IMG/VR virus record: IMGVR_UViG_3300030329_002898
Location: 1-47,450 of that record
From: a virus
Strand: one strand, 5' to 3'
DNA: 47,450 nt
Both the position numbers and the translations under genes were made by a program. This document shows, in pieces, positions 8,922 to 16,504 of the stretch. The stretch's first letter is position 1, and each line of letters starts with the position of its first letter. The notes below the pieces were generated by a model, which saw nothing but the letters and a program-made list of their open reading frames with translations, did not search any database and was not told where the DNA came from.

Positions 8922-9295
8922 CTAGACCTAGCGACATACCTCCTGAGATTTGGAATATTTTAAATGAGGAAATTAAAAAAACTTTTTCAAGAAATTCAAA
9001 TAGATCTTTTACAGATCCTGTGATTGAAGAGATTAATAATAAGCTTAAAAAATGCACAGTTTTAAATCATAAGATTAATACTTATGCGAGTAAATTAAGA
9101 TCTTTGACAATAAAGTATATTGTTGATGTTGACCAAGATGCACATACTAGCATGAGCTTAGTTTTAGATTCTTTGGTAAATGCCGCTGAATCATCTATGA
9201 TAAATATAGATCAATTTAATTTAGAGCTTAATAATATTTTAGAATTAGTGAAATCTAGGGTAAATTTTTATGAGGAAGCTTTAAATGGCAGTTAG
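8918..9295 (+). CDS. Helical hypothetical protein (125 aa)
   Basis: The ATG overlaps the upstream stop (CCATGACT) and an AGGAG site stands 12 bases upstream. The protein is almost entirely alpha-helical and charged, with Asn/Leu-rich heptads (Leu-Asn-Glu-Glu-Ile-Lys-Lys, Ile-Asn-Asn-Lys-Leu-Lys-Lys). It differs sharply from its beta-rich neighbours, and an adaptor or chaperone for the structural proteins around it would fit. I do not recognise a family. Confidence 0.65.
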   Translation: MTRPSDIPPEIWNILNEEIKKTFSRNSNRSFTDPVIEEINNKLKKCTVLNHKINTYASKLRSLTIKYIVDVDQDAHTSMSLVLDSLVNAAESSMINIDQFNLELNNILELVKSRVNFYEEALNGS

Positions 9296-9752
9296 TTTTG
9301 ATGGCGTAAATAAAATAATTAATCTACCTTCAACAGGAAGTTTTGACACAGAAATAGATTTGTATTCTGACTGGAAAGAGTGGGTAATATTAAGCGATAA
9401 TGCAAAATATTTGCCTGCTTTTGATACTACTGGCGGTGACGATATAGGTTCCGGTCAAGAAATCGCCCCATACTTTTTCTTAAGGACTGATTTAGGGTGG
9501 AAGATTAAAGCCCCTGAAGAAGACGGCGATATTGTTGTGCAGGGCAATTTATTCCCCAGGGTATCTGGTCAGAGTTTATTTTTACCACCTACAGGGGATT
9601 TTACCGTATTAATTACTCAGTCATTGTCTGCAAAAGCGGTGGTAGTGAATTTAGAAGAATTGGCAACAAAAGACAATCAAAGTAAAATGTATGAAGGAAT
9701 AAAAAGAGCTGCTGGTTTAAAGCCAGTAAAAGGTGATTTACCGGACGTTTAA
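9285..9752 (+). CDS. Small virion protein carrying the shared YSDWKEW module
   Basis: The ATG follows a good GAGGAAG ribosome site inside the upstream gene. The 155-residue protein begins Val-Ser-Phe-Asp-Gly-Val-Asn-Lys-Ile-Ile, and residues 26-32 read Tyr-Ser-Asp-Trp-Lys-Glu-Trp, followed by an acidic Gly-Gly-Asp-Asp segment. I recall this architecture as a small conserved phage protein of unknown function, often annotated as structural. It is the shortest, probably minimal, form of the module repeated in the two large proteins upstream. It is the last gene before a promoter and the head protease. Confidence 0.75.
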   Translation: MAVSFDGVNKIINLPSTGSFDTEIDLYSDWKEWVILSDNAKYLPAFDTTGGDDIGSGQEIAPYFFLRTDLGWKIKAPEEDGDIVVQGNLFPRVSGQSLFLPPTGDFTVLITQSLSAKAVVVNLEELATKDNQSKMYEGIKRAAGLKPVKGDLPDV

Positions 9753-9793
9753 AAAGGTTATCTCATTTTAATTATTGATAAAATCAATATAGA

Positions 9794-9821
9794 TTGAAAT
9801 ATTATTGATTATGGTTATAAT
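9794..9821 (+). promoter_or_regulatory. Candidate sigma70 promoter for capsid genes
   Basis: TTGAAA (9794-9799), a 16-base spacer and TATAAT (9816-9821) lie in a 93-bp gap. Transcription would begin near 9828, 18 bases before the protease ATG at 9846. The spacer contains TATTGATT as in the promoter at 2978, and an ATTGAT/ATCAAT inverted repeat lies just upstream. Confidence 0.6.
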
Positions 9822-9845
9822 ATTAACAAACAAGGATTTAGTAAA

Positions 9846-10988
9846 ATGTGGCTTTTAGAAAAAAGTGCTTTTGACGCTATGCAATCTGCATGTGATGCAG
9901 GTCAATTACCTACTATCGCAGAGCAACAGGATTTTGAAGCTAGATTAAGCGATAGTCCTGAAAGTTCTTTAAATTTACAAACTTCTGGAAATAAAGCAAT
10001 AATCCCTGTAAATGGGGTTCTTAGTAACCAGCCTAATTTAATGGCTAGGTTTTTTGGCGGTGGAAATACTACTTACTCAGAAATAAGAACATCCATAGAA
10101 GCTGCTAACAATGACCAAAATGTAAAATCTATTGATATGGTATTAAACTCCCCTGGCGGTCAAGCTGGGGCTGAGTGGATGGCAACAATGGAAGCAGTAA
10201 GAGATTCAAAAAAGCCAGTATATGCAATTGTTGGAGAAATGGCAGCAAGCGCAGCATATGGATTAGCATCGCAAGCAAAAGAGATAAAGGCTGTTAATAG
10301 CCTTTCCCGCGTTGGGTCTATCGGTGTTATGGCTACTATTGGCAAAAGTAATAATATTGTTAAAGTAACAAGTTCAAATGCACCTAATAAAGCGCCAGAT
10401 CCTGAAACGGCTGAAGGTGTCCAAGCAATACGAGAAAGCATTGATCCAATAGAAAAAGTTTTTATAGATACTATCGCAAGTGGTCGCGGTATATCTGCTA
10501 AAAAAGTTTCCAAAGACTTTGGGCAGGGGGGTACACTCATTGCACAAGAGGCTTTAGAAAATGGAATGATTGACGGTTTTGTCAATAATCAAACTGCCGA
10601 AAGCGGCAACAATACAAAGGAGTCCAAAATAATGGATATAGACGAACTAAAAGCACAACATCCTGAGTTGTTTGCCGCTGCAAAGGACGAAGGTATTCAG
10701 GAAGAGCGTTCACGCGTTCTTGCCCACGTGCATATGGCTAAAGAATGCAATGCGGCTGATTTGGCATTTGATGCTATTGAAACAGGTGCAACTATGCAAG
10801 ATCAGACTCTTGTGGCAAAATATATGACTGCTGGCATGGCTAAGCAGGATATAGAAGCTCATAAAGAAGATTCTGACGATATTAAACTTGGCTCAACTGA
10901 TGAAGAGCCTACATCAACAATCGGAGAGCAATTAGCTGCGTCCCTTGTTGGTTCAAACGATGATCTTTACATTCACGGAGTTAAATAA
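9846..10988 (+). CDS. Head maturation protease, S49 (ClpP/SppA-like), gpC type, with fused scaffold domain
   Basis: The protein has 380 residues. The protease domain covers about residues 45-255. The nucleophile is Ser135 in Glu-Met-Ala-Ala-Ser-Ala-Ala-Tyr-Gly. The probable catalytic lysine is Lys182 in Asn-Ala-Pro-Asn-Lys-Ala-Pro-Asp, giving the Ser-Lys dyad known for lambda gpC and SppA. Residues 263-380 are a charged, helical scaffold segment with its own start codon (see the nested CDS). The enzyme would cut the portal-associated scaffold and prepare the prohead for DNA entry. The stop overlaps the ATG of the decoration gene. It is shorter than lambda gpC (439 residues) but has the same two-part plan. 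Confidence 0.92.
   Translation: MWLLEKSAFDAMQSACDAGQLPTIAEQQDFEARLSDSPESSLNLQTSGNKAIIPVNGVLSNQPNLMARFFGGGNTTYSEIRTSIEAANNDQNVKSIDMVLNSPGGQAGAEWMATMEAVRDSKKPVYAIVGEMAASAAYGLASQAKEIKAVNSLSRVGSIGVMATIGKSNNIVKVTSSNAPNKAPDPETAEGVQAIRESIDPIEKVFIDTIASGRGISAKKVSKDFGQGGTLIAQEALENGMIDGFVNNQTAESGNNTKESKIMDIDELKAQHPELFAAAKDEGIQEERSRVLAHVHMAKECNAADLAFDAIETGATMQDQTLVAKYMTAGMAKQDIEAHKEDSDDIKLGSTDEEPTSTIGEQLAASLVGSNDDLYIHGVK
10632..10988 (+). CDS. Nested scaffolding protein (lambda Nu3-like), in-frame internal start
   Basis: Inside the protease gene, ATG at 10632 is in frame (codon 263) and stands nine bases after a perfect AAAGGAG (10616-10622). The product would be 118 residues: Met-Asp-Ile-Asp-Glu-Leu-Lys, then helical and acidic. 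In lambda the scaffold Nu3 is made in this way from the 3' end of gene C. The strong ribosome site, at the predicted domain border and with a separate helical composition, supports the same arrangement here. Confidence 0.75.
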   Translation: MDIDELKAQHPELFAAAKDEGIQEERSRVLAHVHMAKECNAADLAFDAIETGATMQDQTLVAKYMTAGMAKQDIEAHKEDSDDIKLGSTDEEPTSTIGEQLAASLVGSNDDLYIHGVK

Positions 10989-11389
10989 TGCCTGATCCAG
11001 TAATTACTAATATTGAACTTGGTAACGTTATTTATAAAGACGCTTGCCAAGAAGACGGACTTCTAACTTTTGGCGGTGCTGGTACTGTTGTTAGAGGTAC
11101 TATTCTTGCGGTAGATAGCTCATCTCTTAAGTATATACCTTATGTAAAAGGTGGATCTACTAATGAAAACGGCATTCCTAAGGCTGTAGTATCTTATGAT
11201 GTTACTGCTGCTGGCGCTGGCGATGTTGCTATACGCGCAATCGTAAAAGGCGAAGTAAGACTTGAGCGCCTTGTAATCGATGCTGATGGCGATGATTCAA
11301 ACATTGATAAAGATGTTATTGACGAACTGCGCGACTACAGTATTATTCCACGTTCTGTAAAAGAACTTAACATCCTAGATAACCAGTAA
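10988..11389 (+). CDS. Head decoration protein, gpD family
   Basis: The 133 residues include Thr-Phe-Gly-Gly-Ala-Gly-Thr-Val-Val-Arg-Gly-Thr-Ile-Leu-Ala, which is typical of the lambda gpD-type decoration family, and an acidic Asp-Ala-Asp-Gly-Asp-Asp loop. The family adds trimers to the expanded capsid to stabilise it after packaging. It lies between protease/scaffold and major capsid protein, the lambda order, and overlaps the protease stop by one base. Confidence 0.9.
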   Translation: MPDPVITNIELGNVIYKDACQEDGLLTFGGAGTVVRGTILAVDSSSLKYIPYVKGGSTNENGIPKAVVSYDVTAAGAGDVAIRAIVKGEVRLERLVIDADGDDSNIDKDVIDELRDYSIIPRSVKELNILDNQ

Positions 11390-11401
11390 GGGGTCAATTA
11401 A

Positions 11402-12502
11402 ATGAGTGATTCAACTACAAAAAGAATGCTTGAGGCTTATTTCCAAGATGCCCCTGCAACTATGTTCTTGTCAAGCCTTTTTCAAGTTCGCGCTGAAAAT
11501 ATTCACCGATCTGAAACAGTAGAAATTGATATTGAAAGATGCGATGAAGATGTTTCAATTGCTATTCAAGACCTATCTGCTGGTGCAAGAAACAACTCTA
11601 AAGATATTTACACAAACAAAAGCTTTGTTCCGCCAATTCACAAAGAAAAGTTTGCTCTTAATGCTTTCGATCTAATTAAGCGTCAGCCAGGAATGAATCC
11701 TTTTGAGGATGTTTCATTTTTAAGAAGCCTTACACGTCAATTTTTTAGTAATATGCGGGAGATTGCTCGCAAAATTAACAGATCTATTGAGTTACAAGCT
11801 TCACAAGTCTTGCAAACTGGTACTGTTGTACTTAATGATGAAAACGGTAACGCAGTTTATTCTATTGATTACAGTCCTAAAGCCTCACACTTCCCTACTG
11901 CTGGCAATGCATGGGGCGGCGGTTCTGAGACTCCAATACAGGACTTGAATAGCCTAGCTAATGAAATACGTAACGATGGTTTAGGCGATGTCGATCAAGG
12001 TATTTTTGGAGAAGATGCTTTTGAGGCAATGATACAAAATACAGATATACAAGACCGTTTAGACACTAGACGCGCAGATCTTGGACAAATTGCCTCTATG
12101 CCTGTAGGCGGTACTCGCGGCGGTAATTACCGTGGTACTCTTGACATGGGTAACTTTAAAATTGATTGCTGGACTTATGGCGGTCGTTATAAAGATCCAC
12201 AGAGTGGCAATAAAGTTCAGTTTGTTGATCCTTCAAAAGTAATTTTGCGTGACTCTCAAGGTCGTCTTGATGCTACTTTTGGCGCAATTCCTAATATTGC
12301 ACGCGAGCTAGGCATGAACTCAACTAGCCTTATCCCAGGTCTACCGAGCCGCTTCCCGAGTGTTGCAGCCCAGTCCGACCTAACTACTAACGCTTGGATT
12401 TCTCCAGATGGTGAGCAAGCTTTTGGTATGGTTGGTTCAAGACCGCTACTTATTCCTACAGCTATTGATACATACGGCTGCTTGGAAACTAACGCATCAT
12501 AA
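11402..12502 (+). CDS. Major capsid protein, gpE family
   Basis: The 366 residues match the E-type major capsid family, which has the HK97 fold. They include Gln-Asp-Ala-Pro-Ala-Thr-Met-Phe-Leu near the N-terminus, the Glu-Ile-Asp-Ile-Glu-Arg strand, Gly-Ala-Arg-Asn-Asn and Phe-Val-Pro-Pro-Ile-His-Lys-Glu around residue 75, and a conserved Gly-Gly-Arg-Tyr-Lys-Asp near residue 258. An AGGGGTCAATTAA ribosome region precedes the ATG. Codons look favoured and regular, as expected of the most abundant virion protein. Confidence 0.95.
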   Translation: MSDSTTKRMLEAYFQDAPATMFLSSLFQVRAENIHRSETVEIDIERCDEDVSIAIQDLSAGARNNSKDIYTNKSFVPPIHKEKFALNAFDLIKRQPGMNPFEDVSFLRSLTRQFFSNMREIARKINRSIELQASQVLQTGTVVLNDENGNAVYSIDYSPKASHFPTAGNAWGGGSETPIQDLNSLANEIRNDGLGDVDQGIFGEDAFEAMIQNTDIQDRLDTRRADLGQIASMPVGGTRGGNYRGTLDMGNFKIDCWTYGGRYKDPQSGNKVQFVDPSKVILRDSQGRLDATFGAIPNIARELGMNSTSLIPGLPSRFPSVAAQSDLTTNAWISPDGEQAFGMVGSRPLLIPTAIDTYGCLETNAS

Positions 12503-12521
12503 TTAATTTAAGGGTTATATT

Positions 12522-12836
12522 ATGAATAAGACAGAATTAAAAGAAGCTATCAGTGGCCTAGTTGAGGAGTTGGGCCTTGATGTTGGTTCTATTGACGGAA
12601 TGAATGTTTCGGAACTTAAAGAACTTTACAAAGATCTGAAAGCTAAAAAATCAGATGCCGACACTGTTACCGCTGCCGATCAAGCAGTCGGTAACTATGT
12701 CGTATCTAAAGGTAAATCTATTACATCTCTAAAAGGTATTTTGTCTGAAGGCTGTGAAGTTAAGGCAGAATATTTTAAAGGCGGCGCTGAGGCATTAAAA
12801 AGCCTTGTAGAATATGGCGTTATAGAGAAGTTGTAA
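12522..12836 (+). CDS. Small head-completion-type protein (104 aa)
   Basis: Residues 1-45 are helical with the pattern of a small HeH/LEM-like domain (Met-Asn-Val-Ser-Glu-Leu-Lys-Glu-Leu-Tyr-Lys). Residues 58-104 form a second piece (Gly-Lys-Ser-Ile-Thr-Ser-Leu-Lys-Gly-Ile-Leu...Gly-Gly-Ala-Glu-Ala-Leu-Lys-Ser-Leu). This C-terminal pattern recurs in small phage proteins next to capsid genes. The position equals lambda FI, an accessory of packaging, but sequence similarity to FI is not evident. It follows the capsid stop by 19 bp with its own AAGGG site. Confidence 0.65.
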   Translation: MNKTELKEAISGLVEELGLDVGSIDGMNVSELKELYKDLKAKKSDADTVTAADQAVGNYVVSKGKSITSLKGILSEGCEVKAEYFKGGAEALKSLVEYGVIEKL

Positions 12837-12839
12837 ACG

Positions 12840-13226
12840 ATGAGCCTACGTAGCGCAGCAGAAGCAGACTTGGCATTCATCTTAGAGGATGGTGTCATGG
12901 GTTTTGGGTGGCCTATAAAAGTTATTAACCCGGATGGTGTAGCCGCAAGCTTCACTGGATATAGTAACGATATAAGCGCCATTATTGACCCCGATACAGG
13001 ACAGGCCGTTAGCGGTCGCCTTGCTTCTGTTGCGATACGTATCTCAACGCTTAGAGCATCAGTTTTGGGTGATATTCCAAGGGGTATTTCTGATAATCTT
13101 ATGAAACCTTGGATAGTTGATTTTGATGACATCAATGGATTGCCATATAAATTTAAAGTTCAACAATCAAATCCAGATAGAGCACTTGGTATAGTAACCT
13201 GCTTATTAGAGGTTTATAACCCATGA
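12840..13226 (+). CDS. Head-tail connector or head-closure protein (gpFII-like position)
   Basis: 128 residues, beta-rich, with Met-Gly-Phe-Gly-Trp-Pro-Ile near residue 20, Asp-Pro-Asp-Thr-Gly-Gln-Ala-Val-Ser-Gly-Arg in the middle and a closing Tyr-Lys-Phe-Lys-Val-Gln-Gln-Ser. Small beta proteins of this layout between capsid and tail genes are neck or tail-attachment proteins such as lambda FII, and this protein sits just before the tail terminator. Its stop overlaps the next ATG (ATGACA). Assignment by position and fold impression. Confidence 0.65.
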   Translation: MSLRSAAEADLAFILEDGVMGFGWPIKVINPDGVAASFTGYSNDISAIIDPDTGQAVSGRLASVAIRISTLRASVLGDIPRGISDNLMKPWIVDFDDINGLPYKFKVQQSNPDRALGIVTCLLEVYNP

Positions 13227-13897
13227 CAATTTTACTTCAAGAACTAATTGATAAACAAGATAATTTTGAAGTCGTCAGGGATCAGATTGCCCAAATTTTA
13301 GCCAATGAAGTATCAAATCAAATGAGCTTGGCTACTGCTGCCGGTAAAGATCCTGAACTATGGAATCTTAAAATATATACAGAACGTGCTCAGCCTTGGG
13401 AAAAATGGCTTAATGATCAATCTGATTCTACTCCGATTGTAAATGTTTGGTATGACTCGAGTAATTTTGATAAGTCTTTAGGTGACACTGTAGAGCGTCA
13501 AAGGTCTGGAACTACTTACAATATTGATATTTATGCTTTAGGTGTTGCAAGTAATAATTCAGAAGGTGGACATAATACAGGGGATCGTGAATCTGCTTTA
13601 AACGCTCAAAGAGGATTAAGGCTTGTTCGCAATATTTTAATGGCTGACACAAATTCCTATTTACAGTTGCGTGGTTTAGTTGGTACGAGGTGGCCGGATT
13701 CAATACAGGCTTTTCAACCTGAGTTGCCAGAAAATAATTTAATTCAAATTTGGGCTGTTAGACTTGCGCTTAATGTAGAGTTTAATGAATTTAGCCCTCA
13801 GTACGTTCCAGAAAATTTAGAAATTATAGACGTTACTTTACAACGTGATGAAGATGGCAAAGTACTTGCCGAACTAGAAATAGATTTTACTTTATAA
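13223..13897 (+). CDS. Tail terminator/completion protein (Mu gp37-like position)
   Basis: 224 residues. The first 40 residues are helical, followed by a beta-rich core with Pro-Ile-Val-Asn-Val-Trp-Tyr-Asp-Ser-Ser and Tyr-Asn-Ile-Asp-Ile-Tyr-Ala-Leu-Gly. The Arg-Leu-Val-Arg-Asn-Ile-Leu-Met-Ala helix is typical of tail-terminator proteins that cap the tube and sheath. In Mu the equivalent gene lies one or two places before the sheath, as here. The overlap with the preceding gene suggests coupling. Confidence 0.65.
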   Translation: MTILLQELIDKQDNFEVVRDQIAQILANEVSNQMSLATAAGKDPELWNLKIYTERAQPWEKWLNDQSDSTPIVNVWYDSSNFDKSLGDTVERQRSGTTYNIDIYALGVASNNSEGGHNTGDRESALNAQRGLRLVRNILMADTNSYLQLRGLVGTRWPDSIQAFQPELPENNLIQIWAVRLALNVEFNEFSPQYVPENLEIIDVTLQRDEDGKVLAELEIDFTL

Positions 13898-13934
13898 CAA
13901 CCGCTATGCGGAGTAAAAAAACAAGGAGAAAAAA

Positions 13935-15431
13935 ATGGCAATATCAAGCGCAGTTGATCCATCCGCGGTAGCCCGCGTGGTAGGAATCAAGACTACGTTT
14001 AGAGACTTGCGTGAGGGGCGAGTGTCCTTACTTCCGCAGCGAATAGCGGTTGTGGGTCAAGGCTCTACAAGCGCAGTCTTTTCAACGAATAAAGCACAAG
14101 TAACAAGTGCTAAGGAAGTCGGTGAAAACTATGGTTTCGGATCACCGCTACATTTAGTAGCTAAAGAATTATTTCCTGTTAATGGAAATGGTGTAGGGAC
14201 TATCCCTGTAACTGTTTACCCTCTTGAAGATGATGGTGGTTCAGTAGCTGCAACTGGTGACATTACACCTTCTGGAGCAGTTACAAAAGCTGGATCTTTC
14301 AGAGTTAACATTAATGAAGTTCTTTCAGAATCTTTTGCTGTTAATGTTGGTGATACAGTTGCAGATATTGTAACTGCAATGACTACAGCAATTAATGCTA
14401 ACCTAGATGTTCCGGTTGTTGCTTCCGATGACACTACTAAGGTAGGCATTACTGTAAAATGGCAAGGTGCAAGCGCCAATGATGTTAATATGTCAATAGT
14501 TGGCCCAGATGATACAGGCGTAACATTTGCATTTACTCAGGTTTCAGGCGGTTCAGGTAACCCAGATGTTGACGCTGCATTAAATCAGTTTGGTGATGTT
14601 TGGGAAACTCTTGTAATTAACTGTATGGAGTTAACCGACTCGGCTAGCTTAAATAAATACTCAACTTTTGGAGAGACTCGTTGGGGTGCTTTGACTCGTA
14701 AGCCTTTGGTCGCTTTTACCGGTACAAGTGAGGCTACTTTATCAACGCTTACTACAATTGGTGACGCAAGAAAGACAGATAGAACTAATGCAGTAATTCC
14801 TGCACCTGGATCTAATAACTTGCCTTTTGTTATTGCAGCGGCAGCAGTCAATAAAATTTCACGTTTGGCTAATTCTAATCCAGCTCATGACTATGGATCT
14901 CAGCAGGTTGCGAGTATCACTGCTGGTACTGATGCTGAACAGTGGAATTATACTCAAAGAGATGTGGCTATAAAAGCTGGTATTTCTTCAATTATTGTAA
15001 AAGATAATGTCATTAATCTAGCTGATACAGTAACATTCTATCACCCGACAGGCGAGGTTGTTCCGGCTTATCGTTATGTTGTTGATATTGTTAAACTTCA
15101 GAATATCATTTATAATGTTGATCTGATTTTTAACACTCCTGAATGGGATGGCGCGCCGCTAATTCCAAATGATCAGCCTACAACTAACAGAGATGCTAAA
15201 AAGCCTTCAATGGCAATAGCAGCGGTATCTGCTTTAATTGATAATCTTGGCATGGAAGCTCTAATTGCTGATCCTGCAACTGCTAAGACTCAGACACAAG
15301 CTGAAATTGATAGTATGAATCCAAAGAGATTAAATATTTTAATCGTTGTTCAACTATCTGGTAACACTAATATTATTTCAATCGATCTTGACTTTGGTTT
15401 CTTCTTTGGAACTTCAGCGGTTGTAGCATAA
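13935..15431 (+). CDS. Contractile tail sheath protein (Mu gpL-like)
   Basis: At 498 residues it matches the Mu L family in length. The N-terminus contains Gln-Arg-Ile-Ala-Val-Val-Gly-Gln-Gly-Ser, and the C-terminal part has the conserved run Arg-Leu-Asn-Ile-Leu-Ile-Val-Val-Gln-Leu-Ser-Gly-Asn before a final beta strand (Ile-Asp-Leu-Asp-Phe-Gly-Phe-Phe-Phe-Gly). Sheath subunits wrap the tube and contract on infection. An ideal AAGGAG site stands directly upstream, and a small CCGC/GCGG hairpin just before it (about 13903-13913) may shield the ribosome site from upstream traffic. High expression is expected. The gene proves that the virion has a contractile tail. Confidence 0.92.
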   Translation: MAISSAVDPSAVARVVGIKTTFRDLREGRVSLLPQRIAVVGQGSTSAVFSTNKAQVTSAKEVGENYGFGSPLHLVAKELFPVNGNGVGTIPVTVYPLEDDGGSVAATGDITPSGAVTKAGSFRVNINEVLSESFAVNVGDTVADIVTAMTTAINANLDVPVVASDDTTKVGITVKWQGASANDVNMSIVGPDDTGVTFAFTQVSGGSGNPDVDAALNQFGDVWETLVINCMELTDSASLNKYSTFGETRWGALTRKPLVAFTGTSEATLSTLTTIGDARKTDRTNAVIPAPGSNNLPFVIAAAAVNKISRLANSNPAHDYGSQQVASITAGTDAEQWNYTQRDVAIKAGISSIIVKDNVINLADTVTFYHPTGEVVPAYRYVVDIVKLQNIIYNVDLIFNTPEWDGAPLIPNDQPTTNRDAKKPSMAIAAVSALIDNLGMEALIADPATAKTQTQAEIDSMNPKRLNILIVVQLSGNTNIISIDLDFGFFFGTSAVVA

Positions 15432-15437
15432 GGATAA

Positions 15438-15824
15438 ATGAAAATGAGTATAGGTGGCTCTATTGAAAGCGCATCACTGAACGGACGTTTATTCCCCGTT
15501 GCAGCAGACGCAGACGTACAAAGAAAACTTGGTGGTTTTGAGAATGAACATCAATCTAACGGTGATGGATCAGGTCGCTTAATTAAAACTAGAACGGGTT
15601 GGTCATTAAGTGGCTTAACTATTTCTATTGATGATTCTCGCAATGATCAAGAGTTTTTACAAGATCTACAAAATATGAAAGATTACTTTGTTATTGCTGT
15701 TACGCTTGTAAGCGGTGCAGTATGGCAGGGTTTAGGTCAAATTGTTGAAGAGGCACCAATGAGCACTCAGGCTACTACAGCTGATATTACTCTAATGGGC
15801 CCAGGTAATCTGACTCAACAATAA
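15438..15824 (+). CDS. Tail tube protein (Mu gpM-like)
   Basis: 128 residues, starting Met-Lys-Met-Ser-Ile-Gly-Gly-Ser-Ile-Glu-Ser-Ala-Ser-Leu-Asn-Gly-Arg, with Gly-Trp-Ser-Leu-Ser-Gly-Leu-Thr-Ile-Ser and a Trp-Gln-Gly strand near the C-terminus. This matches the short Mu tube family in length, layout and place after the sheath. Hexamers stack to form the tail tube. A hairpin followed by a T-run lies directly downstream and could lower expression of the chaperone and tape measure relative to tube and sheath. Confidence 0.88.
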   Translation: MKMSIGGSIESASLNGRLFPVAADADVQRKLGGFENEHQSNGDGSGRLIKTRTGWSLSGLTISIDDSRNDQEFLQDLQNMKDYFVIAVTLVSGAVWQGLGQIVEEAPMSTQATTADITLMGPGNLTQQ

Positions 15825-15836
15825 AAAGGTATCCTC

Positions 15837-15890
15837 GGAGCTCTGCGGTTCACCCTTGCCCTCGGCCTTTTATGGTGCGGAGTTCCTTTT
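15837..15890 (+). terminator. Terminator-like hairpin between tail tube and chaperone
   Basis: GGAGCTCTGC (15837-15846) pairs with GCGGAGTTCC (15877-15886) over ten positions including two G-U pairs, and TTTT follows. The 30-base interior can fold further (GCC/GGC). It is GC-rich in AT-rich surroundings and lies in a 90-bp gap. The short T-run suggests partial termination or mRNA-end protection rather than a full stop. Confidence 0.6.
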
Positions 15891-15914
15891 AAAATTGGGT
15901 AATGAGGATTAAAG

Positions 15915-16310
15915 ATGAAAGAAGTAAAAGTTGCAAAAGAACAGGCAGAATTAGAGTTCGATAATTTCTGTGTAAATTTTGATATTGACACAGATTGCAG
16001 AGATCAAGAAGAGCAAGAAAGTTTTAATGATATAAAAGATGTAGTAGTTAAGGCTATTATGTATGGTCATTTAACTTTTAATGAAAATTCGGAACCTATT
16101 TACGTGCCTCATAGATCAGATTGCAAACCATTGACATTTAGAGAAATGGACGGCGCTAGTTTTATGGCTGGCGATAAATCTCAAGGTAATCATCAAGCCA
16201 TGCACGCTATTTTAGCAGATCTAACAAAGACCACTTCAGGAACTTTTGCAAAAATGAAAAATGCAGATCTTAAAGTTTGTCGGGCTATTTTAAGGCTTTT
16301 TATGGCCTAG
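15915..16310 (+). CDS. Tail assembly chaperone, upstream frame (gpG-like)
   Basis: 131 residues, acidic, with Leu-Glu-Phe-Asp-Asn-Phe-Cys, Phe-Asn-Asp-Ile-Lys-Asp-Val-Val-Val-Lys-Ala-Ile and Leu-Thr-Phe-Asn-Glu. Its place between tube and tape measure, together with a -1 overlapping frame at the 3' end, marks it as the first of the two tail assembly chaperones that coat the tape measure during tube growth. The stop is at 16308-16310. The overlapping frame opens only at 16274, after a TAA at 16271-16273, so any -1 shift has to occur in the last 12 codons. Confidence 0.8.
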   Translation: MKEVKVAKEQAELEFDNFCVNFDIDTDCRDQEEQESFNDIKDVVVKAIMYGHLTFNENSEPIYVPHRSDCKPLTFREMDGASFMAGDKSQGNHQAMHAILADLTKTTSGTFAKMKNADLKVCRAILRLFMA

Positions 16311-16504
16311 TCCGTACTAAGTTAGTAAACGGTATTCCACGCGGCGGAAATAGGGCCGTTGTGGTATATCGTAGCATGTTAAGGCAGATCACTAGAGAAT
16401 ATAGCGGTTTGCCAGACTGCCGGACTTTAAAGGCTTCTGAGATTCGTTTTTTTTATGAAGGTTTAAGACCAGAGCTAGAGAGATATTTAAACAATGGCAA
16501 ATAA
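16277..16504 (+). CDS. Tail assembly chaperone, -1 frame extension (gpGT-like)
   Basis: This frame lacks a credible start of its own (TTG at 16277, no ribosome site). It continues the upstream chaperone in the -1 frame, giving a fusion of about 196 residues if the shift occurs at the T-run 16297-16301. Its C-terminal Thr-Leu-Lys-Ala-Ser-Glu-Ile-Arg-Phe-Phe-Tyr-Glu-Gly-Leu-Arg fits the pattern of T-type chaperone extensions. The stop overlaps the tape-measure ATG by 11 bases. Such programmed shifts are conserved in tailed phages, but the exact slip site here is inferred. Confidence 0.7.
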   Translation: MSGYFKAFYGLVRTKLVNGIPRGGNRAVVVYRSMLRQITREYSGLPDCRTLKASEIRFFYEGLRPELERYLNNGK

